Positions 25,345 through 34,278 of a DNA stretch of 64,000 nucleotides are shown here, one piece after another. This stretch comes from Pontibacter diazotrophicus (GTDB lineage Bacteria; Bacteroidota; Bacteroidia; Cytophagales; Hymenobacteraceae). The notes beneath the pieces were generated by a model that did not search any database, was not told the origin of the DNA, and saw only the letters and a list, made by a program, of their open reading frames with translations. The first letter of the stretch is position 1; the number at the start of each line of letters is the position of its first letter. The position numbers and the translations under genes are program-made. The stretch lies in assembly GCF_003367245.1 (NCBI RefSeq), contig NZ_QRGR01000020.1:62001-126000 (forward strand), in the 5' to 3' direction.

Positions 25345-26898
25345 TTACTCTTGCTTGTCCTGCTCCTGGCCGTGTGCAAATTCCATAATCCGGAAAGTTC
25401 TGGCCTTACGGTCGTAGTAACCATAGTGGAGTTTGTCGCCGTAGCGGTACACAGTTTTAAACTCTGGCTCTGGCTTTAGATCCTGCTCAAAGTTCTCGAT
25501 CTTATCCTGCAGCACTTCCGTCTCCTTTCCTGATTCTACCTTAGCCAGGTCTTCAGCGCTGAGTACAGACCTGAAATAGGTGCTGGTTCCCGGTCCTGAA
25601 CTGAAACCACTACTCTGGCCATACGGGTCGTAGAAGTAGCGGCTGTAGTAAGGCGAGTTCAGGTAATAATTCGGGATGTTGTAAGCCGGTGTCCAACGGC
25701 CCGGCACCATCATTAAACCACGTGCTGTTCTTACATAGCGGTCAGGAGTGCGCACCATCCGGCCCATGTCGTTACGGCCGTTTCTTTCTGCCGGCGCTTT
25801 ATAAGAGCCGATGGTCAACTGGAGTGTGCTGTCGCTGAAGGCATCCACGGTAATGGCAGGCACGCCATTGGCCAGGTTCTTCATTATCTTCGACGTTTTC
25901 TCTATTTCAGTGACGTTAGAGGAGAAGATAGACTTCGCACCGCGTTGCTGTACGGGTGTAGACTTTATGGCAATCTCCTCGTCGCCGGTGTAAGAATAGT
26001 CTTTGATTGGCTTCAGCGTTTTAAAATCAAAAGCCGTCAGTTTAAACTGGTCTTTTTCGAGGTGCACCCTGAACAACTTGTCCTTATGCAGGAAAGAGTT
26101 GAAGGTCGGGGTGTTGCCTTGGGCTACAGATGGAAGCGTGCGGTAATTTGTCTCGCCTGTATTCCAGTCAAGCGTCAGAATCTCTGTAGTTGCCTCTTTT
26201 CTGTTTTGGCCTCTCAGGTTGAATCCGTCATAGATCATATAGATCTTCTCGCCCCGGATATAGATTTTGCTGCGGTGGTGACCTGTAAACACATTGTGCT
26301 CAATATCATCACTTATGTAAATCAAATCTGTTTCGCGGGCATACCGATCGCGGGTGCGTGGCATCTCCGGTTTAAAAGTTTTATGCTCTAAGTGCGCCAT
26401 ATCCTCGTCCGTGTCCCGGTACAGGTGCATGTTGTTGTCCTTGTCGGTATAGAGCATGTAAAAGTGATTATCGTTGCCGAAGCCACCTAAAAAGTTGGCG
26501 TTGCGCGCTACCTGTAGTTGCTCGTCCTGCATGCTGCGGAAGGCCCCTGTTCTGCGGTGAACCGCAAAAGGGCGTACATACTCCCGGCGGCCGTTTGTAT
26601 AGCGGCTATAGAAGATAAACTCATTGTCTGTTACGCGGGTACCCAGTATCTGCGGCTCCTGCGAGTAGCGGTACGGAATCTGGTGCTGCGCCAGCTGCTG
26701 CCCGTTGGGTGAGAGCAATGCAAAGTTAAGTCTGCCGCTCTGGTAAAAGTAAATGCACACATTGCCGCTCTCGTCTGCCACCGTTACAAGGTCCTCGGCC
26801 CGGTTCATGGGTAATTCGATATTTGCGAACTCTTTCTGGGCATTGGCCACGGTGGCGAAGGCACCCATCAGGAGCAGGCTTAGGAATATTTTACGCAT
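25345..26898 (-). CDS. Large secreted protein of unknown function
   Basis: 517 residues with a Sec signal peptide (1-20, ending ANA). The body contains repeated beta-rich segments such as DNHFYMLYTDKDNNMHLYRD and DKLFRVHLEKDQFKLTAFDFKTL, suggesting a beta-propeller-like fold. It also has a Tyr/Pro/Arg-rich stretch (about 395-435) and an acidic C-terminus. I recognise no catalytic motif. It is probably periplasmic or surface-exposed. The gene is transcribed alone. Confidence 0.75.
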   Translation of the reverse strand: MRKIFLSLLLMGAFATVANAQKEFANIELPMNRAEDLVTVADESGNVCIYFYQSGRLNFALLSPNGQQLAQHQIPYRYSQEPQILGTRVTDNEFIFYSRYTNGRREYVRPFAVHRRTGAFRSMQDEQLQVARNANFLGGFGNDNHFYMLYTDKDNNMHLYRDTDEDMAHLEHKTFKPEMPRTRDRYARETDLIYISDDIEHNVFTGHHRSKIYIRGEKIYMIYDGFNLRGQNRKEATTEILTLDWNTGETNYRTLPSVAQGNTPTFNSFLHKDKLFRVHLEKDQFKLTAFDFKTLKPIKDYSYTGDEEIAIKSTPVQQRGAKSIFSSNVTEIEKTSKIMKNLANGVPAITVDAFSDSTLQLTIGSYKAPAERNGRNDMGRMVRTPDRYVRTARGLMMVPGRWTPAYNIPNYYLNSPYYSRYFYDPYGQSSGFSSGPGTSTYFRSVLSAEDLAKVESGKETEVLQDKIENFEQDLKPEPEFKTVYRYGDKLHYGYYDRKARTFRIMEFAHGQEQDKQE

Positions 26899-27171
26899 AG
26901 TATAAAGGCTTGATTGTTATAAGTATAACGTGCAAATTTTTGGCCAAAGTATACAAAACCAATAGGTAAGCTTAAATTATTTTAAGGGAACCAGTTTGTT
27001 CGTCTGTCTGATGTTACAGCAGGGGCGGCAAAATAGCATTATCACCCTACGCACCTTTACACAGGTAGCGCTGCAGCATATTGTTTTGCGCAGGCTATAA
27101 GTGGGCGACAAGCCTATTCAGGTACACCAAATATATCATAATTTGTTGTGTTACAGCTGTTGACACAAAAA
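26899..27171. other. Intergenic region upstream of the secreted protein gene
   Basis: Holds the leftward promoter region (TATACTTTG near 26950 on the minus strand is one base longer than the -7 consensus). Nothing else was seen up to the asnS terminator. Confidence 0.45.
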
Positions 27172-27201
27172 AAGCGTCCGGCTAAGCTTAGCCGGACGCT
27201 T
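27172..27201 (-). terminator. Terminator of asnS
   Basis: Perfect 30-base palindrome centred on AAGCTT, with stem AAGCGTCCGGCTAAG. On the minus strand it is followed by a T-run. Confidence 0.88.
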
Positions 27202-27224
27202 GAAAGTATGAATAAACAGCAGTT

Positions 27225-28664
27225 TTAAAACTCAGCGTTCTGCGGTGTTCTCGGGAAAGGAATCACATCGCGGATGTTGCCCATGCCGGTAACGAACTGC
27301 ACCATACGCTCAAAGCCTAAACCAAAGCCAGCGTGTGGGCAGCCTCCGAAGCGGCGGGTATCCAAATACCACCACAGGTCTTCTTCGTGTATGCCTACGC
27401 CTTTCATACGTTCTACCAGTACATCCAGGCGCTCCTCACGCTGCGAGCCACCTACAATTTCGCCAATGCCCGGTGCCAGGATATCCATGGCGGCTACCGT
27501 TTTGCCGTCGTCGTTCACGCGCATATAGAAGGCCTTGATGTCTTTCGGATAGTCCGTCACGATCACCGGCTTTTTGAAGTGTTTCTCCACCAGGTAGCGT
27601 TCGTGTTCGCTCTGCAGGTCTACGCCCCAACCCACCTCATACTGGAACTTCTTCTTTTTATAATGGTTTGAGTTCAGCAGGATGTCAATGGCCTCTGTGT
27701 AGGTAACGCGCTCAAAGCTATTGTTCACCACAAACTCCAGCTTCTCCAGCAAAGTCATCTCCTGGCGCTCGTTTTGAGGCTTACTTTTGTCTTCTTCGGC
27801 CAGGCGCTGGCCCAGGAACTCAATGTCCTCGCGGTTGTTCTCCAGCGCATAACGGATGATGTATTTGATAAACTCCTCAGCCAGGTCTGCATTCATCTTC
27901 AGATCATAGAAAGCCATCTCTGGCTCAATCATCCAGAACTCAGCCAGGTGGCGCGTGGTGTTGGAGTTCTCAGCCCGGAATGTTGGCCCGAAGGTATAGA
28001 TATCGCTGAAAGCCATGGCCGCCAATTCGCCTTCTAACTGCCCGGATACCGTCAGGTTGGTGGCTTTGCCGAAGAAATCTTCTTCAAAGTTGATCTTGCC
28101 TTCTTCGGTGCGTGGCGGGTTGTCCAGGTCCAGCGTGGTCACGCGGAACATCTCACCGGCACCCTCAGCGTCGGAAGCGGTCACGATTGGCGTGTGCATG
28201 TATACAAAACCTTTCTCGTTGAAGAACCTGTGTACCGCAAAAGCCAATGAGTTACGCACTCTGAAAACTGCTCCGAAGGTGTTCGTGCGGAAGCGCAGGT
28301 GCGCGATTTCACGCAGGAACTCCAGCGAGTGCGCCTTCTTCTGCAGCGGATAGGTTTCCGGGTCAGCTTTGCCCAGTACTTCAATAGAACTGGCCTGAAT
28401 CTCGTAGGCCTGTCCCTTGCCCTGCGATGCCACCAACTCACCGGTCACGGCAATGCTGGCACCTGTGGTCACGTCTTTCAGGGTTTCTTCGCTGAATTTC
28501 TCAGCGTCGGCTACTACCTGTAAATTATGAATGGTGGAGCCGTCGTTCACGGCGATAAAGCTTACAAACTTGTTGCCGCGCTTAGTGCGCACCCAGCCTT
28601 TCAGCAGTACCTCTTTGCCTGCTTCGGCACCCGTTAGCAGGTCTTTTACTTTTGTGCGTTGCAT
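27225..28664 (-). CDS. asnS: Asparaginyl-tRNA synthetase
   Basis: 479 residues; class IIb synthetase charging tRNA-Asn. The N-terminal OB-fold anticodon domain (VLLKGWVRTKRGNKFVSFIAVNDGS, about 19-44) precedes the catalytic core with motif 2 (TFRAENSNTTRHLAEFWMIE) and motif 3 (GGCPHAGFGLGFERMVQF, near 445-462). The ending NIRDVIPFPRTPQNAEF is typical of AsnRS. It is divergent from rpoN, with a repeat-bearing intergenic region between them. Confidence 0.97.
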   Translation of the reverse strand: MQRTKVKDLLTGAEAGKEVLLKGWVRTKRGNKFVSFIAVNDGSTIHNLQVVADAEKFSEETLKDVTTGASIAVTGELVASQGKGQAYEIQASSIEVLGKADPETYPLQKKAHSLEFLREIAHLRFRTNTFGAVFRVRNSLAFAVHRFFNEKGFVYMHTPIVTASDAEGAGEMFRVTTLDLDNPPRTEEGKINFEEDFFGKATNLTVSGQLEGELAAMAFSDIYTFGPTFRAENSNTTRHLAEFWMIEPEMAFYDLKMNADLAEEFIKYIIRYALENNREDIEFLGQRLAEEDKSKPQNERQEMTLLEKLEFVVNNSFERVTYTEAIDILLNSNHYKKKKFQYEVGWGVDLQSEHERYLVEKHFKKPVIVTDYPKDIKAFYMRVNDDGKTVAAMDILAPGIGEIVGGSQREERLDVLVERMKGVGIHEEDLWWYLDTRRFGGCPHAGFGLGFERMVQFVTGMGNIRDVIPFPRTPQNAEF

Positions 28665-28682
28665 GTGTTCGGTTATAGTAGA

Positions 28683-28889
28683 GTATCAGGACACAAGTAT
28701 CAGGACACAAGAAAGGACTTTTTCATACCTTCTGATTCGCATAGTCCGGTAGGCGGCACAGGTGTTTTCCTGAACAAGTATAACGGTACGTGGTGTTACT
28801 GTTGCAATACAGCGTGTATCAGCATTCCCTTCTCACGTCGGCAAATTATACTTATGAAGTCTTGTGTCTTATATCCTGATACTTGTGTC
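28683..28889. repeat. Inverted repeat pair in the asnS/rpoN intergenic region
   Basis: GTATCAGGACACAA occurs twice in tandem at 28683-28710. The 16-mer GACACAAGTATCAGGA (28690-28705) recurs as an exact reverse complement at 28874-28889. The intervening 168 bases have no gene. The ends look like those of a small TIR-type repeat. Confidence 0.7.
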
Positions 28890-28929
28890 TTCTTAAAAGT
28901 CCCTCAAAGTAACGATATTTTAACCTTTT

Positions 28930-28961
28930 TTGTAAATGCGAGTAAAATTATCCTAAATTTG
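28930..28961 (+). promoter_or_regulatory. Promoter of rpoN (-33 TTG, -7 TAAATTTG)
   Basis: TTG at 28930-28932, 21-base spacer, then TAAATTTG at 28954-28961, both matching Bacteroidota sigma-A consensus. Predicted leader is about 30 bases before the ATG at 28999. Confidence 0.65.
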
Positions 28962-28998
28962 GATGTGCACTTAACAGCATTTTTTCTCACATAAACCT

Positions 28999-30438
28999 AT
29001 GCAGCGACTCGATTTAAGACAACTTTTATCTCAGAAGTTATCGCCGCAGCAGATACAATTTATCAAGCTGCTGCAGATACCTACTGTTGAGTTGGAAGCG
29101 CGCATAAAAGAAGAGATGGAGATAAACCCTGCTTTAGAAGAGGGGCGTGAGGAATCTACTGAAGAGTATAACGAGAACGACGACTACGAAGGCGAAGAGG
29201 AATATGGCAAGGACGATGTTGACCTGAACGATTACCTCAATGACGACGAGATAAGCGGCTACAAAATGCAGGGAGACCGCGGAGGTGATGACGAGGACAA
29301 GGAGATGCCAATCGCCATGACCTCTACCCTCACTGATTCGCTGATGGACCAGTTGGGCTTCCTGGACCTGGACGACAGGGAGTATGCTATTGGGATGCAG
29401 CTTATCGGCAGCATCGACCATGACGGCTATATCCGCCGTGACCTGAGTGCCATTGCCAACGACCTGGCCTTCTCTCAGAACATTGAGACAAGCGAAGAGG
29501 AAATCGAGCAGATGCTGCACCTTATCCAGAGCTTTGACCCTGCCGGTATTGCCGCCCGCGACCTGCCCGAATGCCTCCTGATACAACTCGAGCGCCGGGA
29601 GCAGGACCCGATAACCGTACTGGCGGAGCGTATTATCCGGGAGTCGTTCGATGAGTTCACAAAAAAGCATTACCAGAAGATACAGAGCAAGTTCAACATC
29701 TCAGAAGACGAGCTGAAGAAAGCCATTGACCTGATCATCAAGTTAAACCCGAAGCCGGGTGGTGCCGGTGCCAGCATGACGCGGGTGCAGTACATCATCC
29801 CGGATTTTATTCTCACCAACGAGAACGGGCAACTGCAGCTGTCGCTGAATTCGCGCAATGCACCTGACCTGCGCATCAGCCGCTCTTACTCCGAAATGTT
29901 TGATGCCTATGACAAATCAGACAAGAAGGACAAGAAGCTGAAGGAAACGGTGACCTTTGTAAAGCAGAAGCTGGATGCCGCCAAATGGTTCATAGATGCT
30001 ATCCGGCAGCGCCAGAACACGCTGCTGCGCACTATGGAGGCCATCATCAAGTACCAGCATAACTTCTTCCTGGAAGGCGATGAAAGCGAGTTGCGCCCGA
30101 TGATTCTGAAAGACATTGCCGAGGAAATCGGTATGGACATCAGTACCGTGAGCCGCGTGGCCAACAGCAAAGCCGTGCAGACAGAGTTCGGTATTTACCC
30201 GCTCAAATACTTCTTCTCCGAAGGTATCGCCACAGATTCGGGCGAGGACGCCAGTAGCCGGGAGGTAAAGCATATCCTGAAAGAAATCATTGAGGGTGAA
30301 AGCAAGCGCAAGCCGCTTTCTGATGAGAAAATTGAGAAAATGCTGAACGAGAAAGGCTATAATATTGCCCGCCGTACCGTTGCCAAATACCGGGAGCAGC
30401 TCAACATACCCGTAGCTCGTCTGCGCAAGGAGCTGTAG
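28999..30438 (+). CDS. rpoN: RNA polymerase sigma-54 factor
   Basis: 479 residues; alternative sigma factor that needs AAA+ activators. Region I is the Gln/Leu-rich start (LRQLLSQKLSPQQIQFIKLLQ, about 4-24). An acidic region II (about 45-110) follows, then the core-binding domain, and a helix-turn-helix (DIAEEIGMDISTVSRV, about 371-386). The RpoN box ARRTVAKYRE lies at residues 457-466, with the normal C-terminal basic end. No enhancer-binding activator is in the window. Confidence 0.97.
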   Translation: MQRLDLRQLLSQKLSPQQIQFIKLLQIPTVELEARIKEEMEINPALEEGREESTEEYNENDDYEGEEEYGKDDVDLNDYLNDDEISGYKMQGDRGGDDEDKEMPIAMTSTLTDSLMDQLGFLDLDDREYAIGMQLIGSIDHDGYIRRDLSAIANDLAFSQNIETSEEEIEQMLHLIQSFDPAGIAARDLPECLLIQLERREQDPITVLAERIIRESFDEFTKKHYQKIQSKFNISEDELKKAIDLIIKLNPKPGGAGASMTRVQYIIPDFILTNENGQLQLSLNSRNAPDLRISRSYSEMFDAYDKSDKKDKKLKETVTFVKQKLDAAKWFIDAIRQRQNTLLRTMEAIIKYQHNFFLEGDESELRPMILKDIAEEIGMDISTVSRVANSKAVQTEFGIYPLKYFFSEGIATDSGEDASSREVKHILKEIIEGESKRKPLSDEKIEKMLNEKGYNIARRTVAKYREQLNIPVARLRKEL

Positions 30439-30535
30439 TCCCAGAAATCAACAGTTTCTTTAGAGTAAATTCAAAAATAACTTTTGTTACAAAATAAACA
30501 GCAGCTAGTTGTACTGTGATACTGCTAGTATGGAC

Positions 30536-30565
30536 TTGTGCATCATGCTTTTCCACATACCTTTG
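30536..30565 (+). promoter_or_regulatory. Consensus Bacteroidota promoter upstream of the YiaK-type gene
   Basis: TTG (30536-30538), 19-base spacer, TACCTTTG (30558-30565). If it drives the gene at 30800, the transcript would carry a leader of about 225 bases that includes the whole MITE-like hairpin. Confidence 0.6.
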
Positions 30566-30594
30566 CCGCGCTAATATAGGGGCAAAATATATCA

Positions 30595-30681
30595 GTCATC
30601 CTAAATGGATCCTGGTTGAAATAGAGGTACCCCGGGAGGTTAAGCTTATGCTACTTGCTCACAAGATCCTTCCAGGATGAC
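30595..30681. repeat. MITE-like inverted-repeat element, copy 2 (opposite orientation)
   Basis: 87 bases with ends GTCATCCTAAATGGATCC ... GGATCCTTCCAGGATGAC-type imperfect inverted repeats. Its reverse complement aligns with copy 1 at 10494-10566, sharing GGATCTTGTG, GCAAG and AAGCTTAAC in order. It has about 14 extra central bases (GGGGTACCTC region). Confidence 0.75.
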
Positions 30682-30799
30682 AGGAAAAAGTCTGGAGCGC
30701 CCTGCGTATATTATTCAAGGGTGCTGGGAGTGAGCGCTACCATGTAATCAACCAAAGCAACAGCTTGTCTCGTACACCCGAAAACTATAAATAGCAAAA

Positions 30800-31783
30800 A
30801 TGAAAGTATCGTTTGAGGATTTAAAAGCGCAGTTTAAGCGTGTGCTCTTAAAGGCAGGTTTTAAAGAAGACAGAGCAGAACTGTGCGCGCAGATTTTTGC
30901 CGGGAATAGCAGAGACGGTGTATACTCGCATGGCCTAAACCGTTTTCCGGTTTTTGTACAGATGGTAAAGGACGGCCTGATTGATGTGCATGCCGAACCT
31001 GAGAAAGTAGGTCAAAATGGTGTGACAGAGCAGTGGGACGGCCACCTGGCGCCGGGCATGTATACCGCCGCAAAAGCGATGCAGCGTGCTGTAGCACTGG
31101 CGAAAGAAAACGGCATAGGCTGCGTAGCAGTTAAAAACACCAACCACTGGATGCGTGCCGGAACCTATGGCTGGCAGGCGGCAGACGCCGGATGTATCGG
31201 TATATGCGCCACAAACAGCATTGCCAATCTACCCCCCTGGGGCGGAAAGGAACCCCGGTTAGGCAATAACCCACTCGTGGTTGCTATTCCTCGAAAAGAA
31301 GGACATATTGTGCTGGACATGGCCATTTCGCAGTTCTCGTACGGTAAGCTGCAGGAGTATGAGCTGAAAGGGAAAGAGCTACCCGTAGACGGTGGATATG
31401 ATGGGCAGGGGCAGTTGACGAAAGATCCGACTCAGATTAGAAAAACAGAGCGGAGCCTGCCAATCGGTTTCTGGAAGGGATCGGGGTTGTCGCTTGTGAT
31501 AGATGTGCTGGTGTCCTCTTTAAGTGGCGGTAAGTCTGTAGCGCAGATTACAGAGGCAGGAAACGAAGCGGGCGTTTCGCAGCTCTTCCTGTGTATAGAT
31601 GCCCGCAAACTGGATGAGTCGATTAGCAACCGCATTATCGAGTATACCAAAAGCAGCGGTGTAATGGATGACGGGGGAGAGATCCGGTATCCGGGAGAAA
31701 GCTCTTTGGCCACACGGCACCGAAATCAAAAAGAAGGCATACCGGTAAATGAGGAAATCTGGAAGCAGGTTTTAGATTTGTAA
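30800..31783 (+). CDS. 3-dehydro-L-gulonate 2-dehydrogenase-like oxidoreductase (Ldh_2/YiaK family)
   Basis: 327 residues, NAD(P)H-dependent dehydrogenase of the malate/lactate (Ldh_2) superfamily, which has its own non-Rossmann fold. Family marks: GNSRDGVYSHGLNRFPVFVQ (about 35-54) with the conserved Ser-His, AVKNTNHWMRAGTYGWQAADAG (about 112-133), PPWGGKEPRLGNNPLVVAIP and LDMAISQFSYGKL. The sequence is closest in pattern to YiaK-type 2,3-diketo-L-gulonate reductases, which interconvert keto-gulonates in ascorbate or uronate breakdown. No other sugar-acid gene adjoins it, so the substrate is uncertain. Confidence 0.88.
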   Translation: MKVSFEDLKAQFKRVLLKAGFKEDRAELCAQIFAGNSRDGVYSHGLNRFPVFVQMVKDGLIDVHAEPEKVGQNGVTEQWDGHLAPGMYTAAKAMQRAVALAKENGIGCVAVKNTNHWMRAGTYGWQAADAGCIGICATNSIANLPPWGGKEPRLGNNPLVVAIPRKEGHIVLDMAISQFSYGKLQEYELKGKELPVDGGYDGQGQLTKDPTQIRKTERSLPIGFWKGSGLSLVIDVLVSSLSGGKSVAQITEAGNEAGVSQLFLCIDARKLDESISNRIIEYTKSSGVMDDGGEIRYPGESSLATRHRNQKEGIPVNEEIWKQVLDL

Positions 31784-31977
31784 ATCCGCATTGCTTACAC
31801 AAGACCATAAAATTGCGCCAACATTTTTTTCTGTATATACGCCGATGTTCAGTAGCTTGCGATGTATAACAGAAGGTGTGATTTGTGCCAGTGTGCCAGA
31901 TTTATTCAGTACTTTATTGATGCCTTCATACAGGCAACCATTCTTAATTCATCATTTGTAATTCATAATTCTGTAAA

Positions 31978-32598
31978 GTGAACCGTACCCTTGCGCAGGT
32001 GCTGTCGGTTGTATTTCACCCGCTGTTGCTTCCGACTTACCTTTTCGCAGTCATACTCTACTACATGCCCACGGCCACCATTACGTTGCCCTATCAGATC
32101 AGATGGATAGTGCTGAGCATGATCTTTTTTACCACCTTTATTATTCCGGGTGTGGCCGCCTATAGTATGGTACGCCTCGGCCACCTCGATTCCATAGAAA
32201 TGAACAGGCGCGAGCAGCGCAGTATGCCGCTGCTGTTTACGGGCGTCTGCTATGCACTCACGTCTTACCTGCTGTACCGCGAGTCTTCTTTCGATGCCAT
32301 CTTTTACTTTGTGATGGGCATTATTGCCGCTTCTGTTTTCCTGACGTTCATTATCTCGCAGTTCTGGAAAATAAGCGCCCATAGCATGGGTATGGGAGGT
32401 GGTTTAGGCTTGCTGCTGGTGTTGAGCTGGCTTGCCCCGGACGCTATGATGGTGGGGCCTATTGCCCTGGGCATACTACTGGCAGGAGCCGTGCTCACTG
32501 CCAGGCTGTCGTTGCACGCGCATACACCCGGCGAAGTATATGGCGGTTTTGTAAGCGGGTTCTTAGTGGCCGTTGCTGCTGCTTATGCAGGTCTTTAG
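31978..32598 (+). CDS. PAP2-like integral membrane protein with divergent active site
   Basis: 206 residues from a GTG start at 31978; five to six hydrophobic segments. The order of charged motifs recalls PAP2 phosphatases: MNRREQRSMP (about 75-84), KISAHSMGMGGG (about 129-140, like PSGH) and ARLSLHAHTPGEVYGG (about 175-190, like SRx5HxxxD with Glu replacing Asp). This would place it among membrane lipid or undecaprenyl phosphatases, but the replaced residues make activity uncertain. The leader holds a run of AATTCAT-like simple repeats. Confidence 0.7.
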   Translation: MNRTLAQVLSVVFHPLLLPTYLFAVILYYMPTATITLPYQIRWIVLSMIFFTTFIIPGVAAYSMVRLGHLDSIEMNRREQRSMPLLFTGVCYALTSYLLYRESSFDAIFYFVMGIIAASVFLTFIISQFWKISAHSMGMGGGLGLLLVLSWLAPDAMMVGPIALGILLAGAVLTARLSLHAHTPGEVYGGFVSGFLVAVAAAYAGL

Positions 32599-32647
32599 CG
32601 GCTAGCTGCCGCAAAGGTGCTACAAGTGTTCATTTGCAGCGCAAAAC

Positions 32648-33334
32648 TTAAAATGCGTAGCCAACAGAGAGGTTTAGCTGCGGTAAGGGCACAGCAAAAA
32701 TAGCGGAGTTGTTTTCTGCTATTACCGCATGGCCAATAATGTGGTCTGTCAGGAGTTCGCCTGCGTTGTTGGCAAGGGCATACTTCACCCGCCCGCCAAG
32801 TGAGGCGGCGACATCTGCTGTCAGTAGGCCCATCAGGTTAAACTGTATTCCAAGTTGGTAGCTAAGGTCGAGTGAGTGCTGGTACAGATGGCCAACACCA
32901 TGATAAGTTGGGGCGTCTGGTGTTTGTGTCAACTGTTCAAAAACATCCTGCTCATACGCCAGAAATCGATACCCAAAGAAGGGACCATGAAAGAAACCGA
33001 ATGGCTGGCCCTCGTTCTTCAAGGTATACCTGCGCTGACTCATCCGGACAGACGCCCCTTGCACGGGCTGACTCTCAGGAGAAGACGCATCACCTTTCAT
33101 ATAAACACTGTAAATGTAGCTTAATCCAAGCTCATTGGAGATGCGATCGGTGCGCATTTTCTCGTAAGCCAGATATACTTCACTAAGCTGTAGCGGGTAA
33201 ACTTTCAGCACCCGGTCATAGGACTTATCCATACTCGGTACTTCCCCATCGCTCTGTGCGTTGGCTATACCCAATGGTGCAAGCAGCAGCGCAGCGGCAG
33301 CTAACATTCGGTGAAGGTGAATTTTCTTCATCAT
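32648..33334 (-). CDS. Secreted/outer-membrane protein of unknown function
   Basis: 228 residues with a signal peptide (about 1-26, ending ANA). The mature part has alternating strands and ends in aromatic LPQLNLSVGYAF, suggesting a small outer-membrane beta-barrel. A helical or charged segment (about 40-80) has VYPLQLSEVYLAYEKMRTDR. No named domain is recognised. It is convergent with the PAP2-like gene and divergent from the DUF4142 genes. Confidence 0.75.
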   Translation of the reverse strand: MMKKIHLHRMLAAAALLLAPLGIANAQSDGEVPSMDKSYDRVLKVYPLQLSEVYLAYEKMRTDRISNELGLSYIYSVYMKGDASSPESQPVQGASVRMSQRRYTLKNEGQPFGFFHGPFFGYRFLAYEQDVFEQLTQTPDAPTYHGVGHLYQHSLDLSYQLGIQFNLMGLLTADVAASLGGRVKYALANNAGELLTDHIIGHAVIAENNSAIFAVPLPQLNLSVGYAF

Positions 33335-33579
33335 TTTTTAGGGCTCACAATTATTGACTTATTAGAATAGTATATTTATATATAATATGGATTATATACT
33401 ACAGAAGCCAGATATTAGTTGTGATTTTTGCAGGTTAATTTGGTGCTTTCTTAGGAGGCCCTCAGATGCTATTAACTGCTATAAAGCTCAGGCATAACAG
33501 ATTTCTATAACTCAGTAATGGTTAAGGCGTATAATTAGTCTGTTTGTACAGGATACAAGAACTTAACAACAATAGAACT

Positions 33580-34191
33580 ATGAAAAAATTTGCATCAACA
33601 GGACTTATAATAGGCGCTTTCGTATTTGGAATGGCATCCTGTAACCAGGAGCAAGGTGCCGTAGAGAACGCACAGGAAACAAATGAGCAGCGGTTTGAAG
33701 ACACCGCCATGGAGGATCGCAAGATAGATCAGTCTGAGTTCATGACACAGGCGGCATCAAGCAACATGCTGGAAATTGAGGCAGGGCAACTGGCGCAACA
33801 GAAAGGCCAGAACCAGGCGGTAAAAGACTTCGGGCAGATGATGGTGACAGACCACACACAGGCAACCGAACAGCTACAATCGATTGCTTCGCAAAAAAAT
33901 ATCACGTTGCCAGACAGCATGAGTCAGGAACATATGGACCAGTTGCAAAGCCTGAGAGACAAGAACGGCGCTGAGTTCGACCAGGAGTATGCCGACCTGA
34001 TGGTTAGTTCTCATGAAGAAGCGATAAGCTTGTTTGAGGATGCATCCGAGGACCTGGAGGACCCGGATGTGAAGAACTTTGCTACTACTACGCTGCCTAA
34101 GTTGCGAGAACACCACCAACAGGCCAATCAGTTGGATGAGACAGTAGGCGGTAACAACACTGCTAATCTAGGTACACCCAGAGAGCAGTAG
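33580..34191 (+). CDS. DUF4142 lipoprotein A
   Basis: 203 residues from the ATG at 33580 (MKKFAS), which starts at the signal peptide; an upstream in-frame ATG at 33544 would place 12 extra residues before it. The lipobox is GMASC (Cys18). The DUF4142 four-helix domain (about 48-180) has FMTQAASSNMLEIEAGQLAQQKGQNQAVKDFGQMMVTDHTQA and ends LPKLREHHQQANQL. This ferritin-like fold family is exported and common in soil bacteria; its role (often linked to stress) is unproved. It is paralogous to the next gene. Confidence 0.88.
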   Translation: MKKFASTGLIIGAFVFGMASCNQEQGAVENAQETNEQRFEDTAMEDRKIDQSEFMTQAASSNMLEIEAGQLAQQKGQNQAVKDFGQMMVTDHTQATEQLQSIASQKNITLPDSMSQEHMDQLQSLRDKNGAEFDQEYADLMVSSHEEAISLFEDASEDLEDPDVKNFATTTLPKLREHHQQANQLDETVGGNNTANLGTPREQ

Positions 34192-34278
34192 GAAGGAGAC
34201 TTAAATCCGTAACATTATAGTAAAAGCATCTGTAAGTTTTATCTTGCAGATGCTTTATACTTTAAACCAACAGGCACC

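Larger units (their letters stand above)
30439..30799. other. 361-base intergenic region with promoter and MITE copy
   Basis: No gene. It contains the promoter at 30536-30565 and the repeat at 30595-30681 (separate entries). No T-tract terminator for rpoN was recognised. Confidence 0.7.

Noticed and set aside
33544..33579. Upstream in-frame ATG of the first DUF4142 gene
   Set aside because: It would place 12 residues in front of a complete signal peptide and lipobox; the start at 33580 is better.
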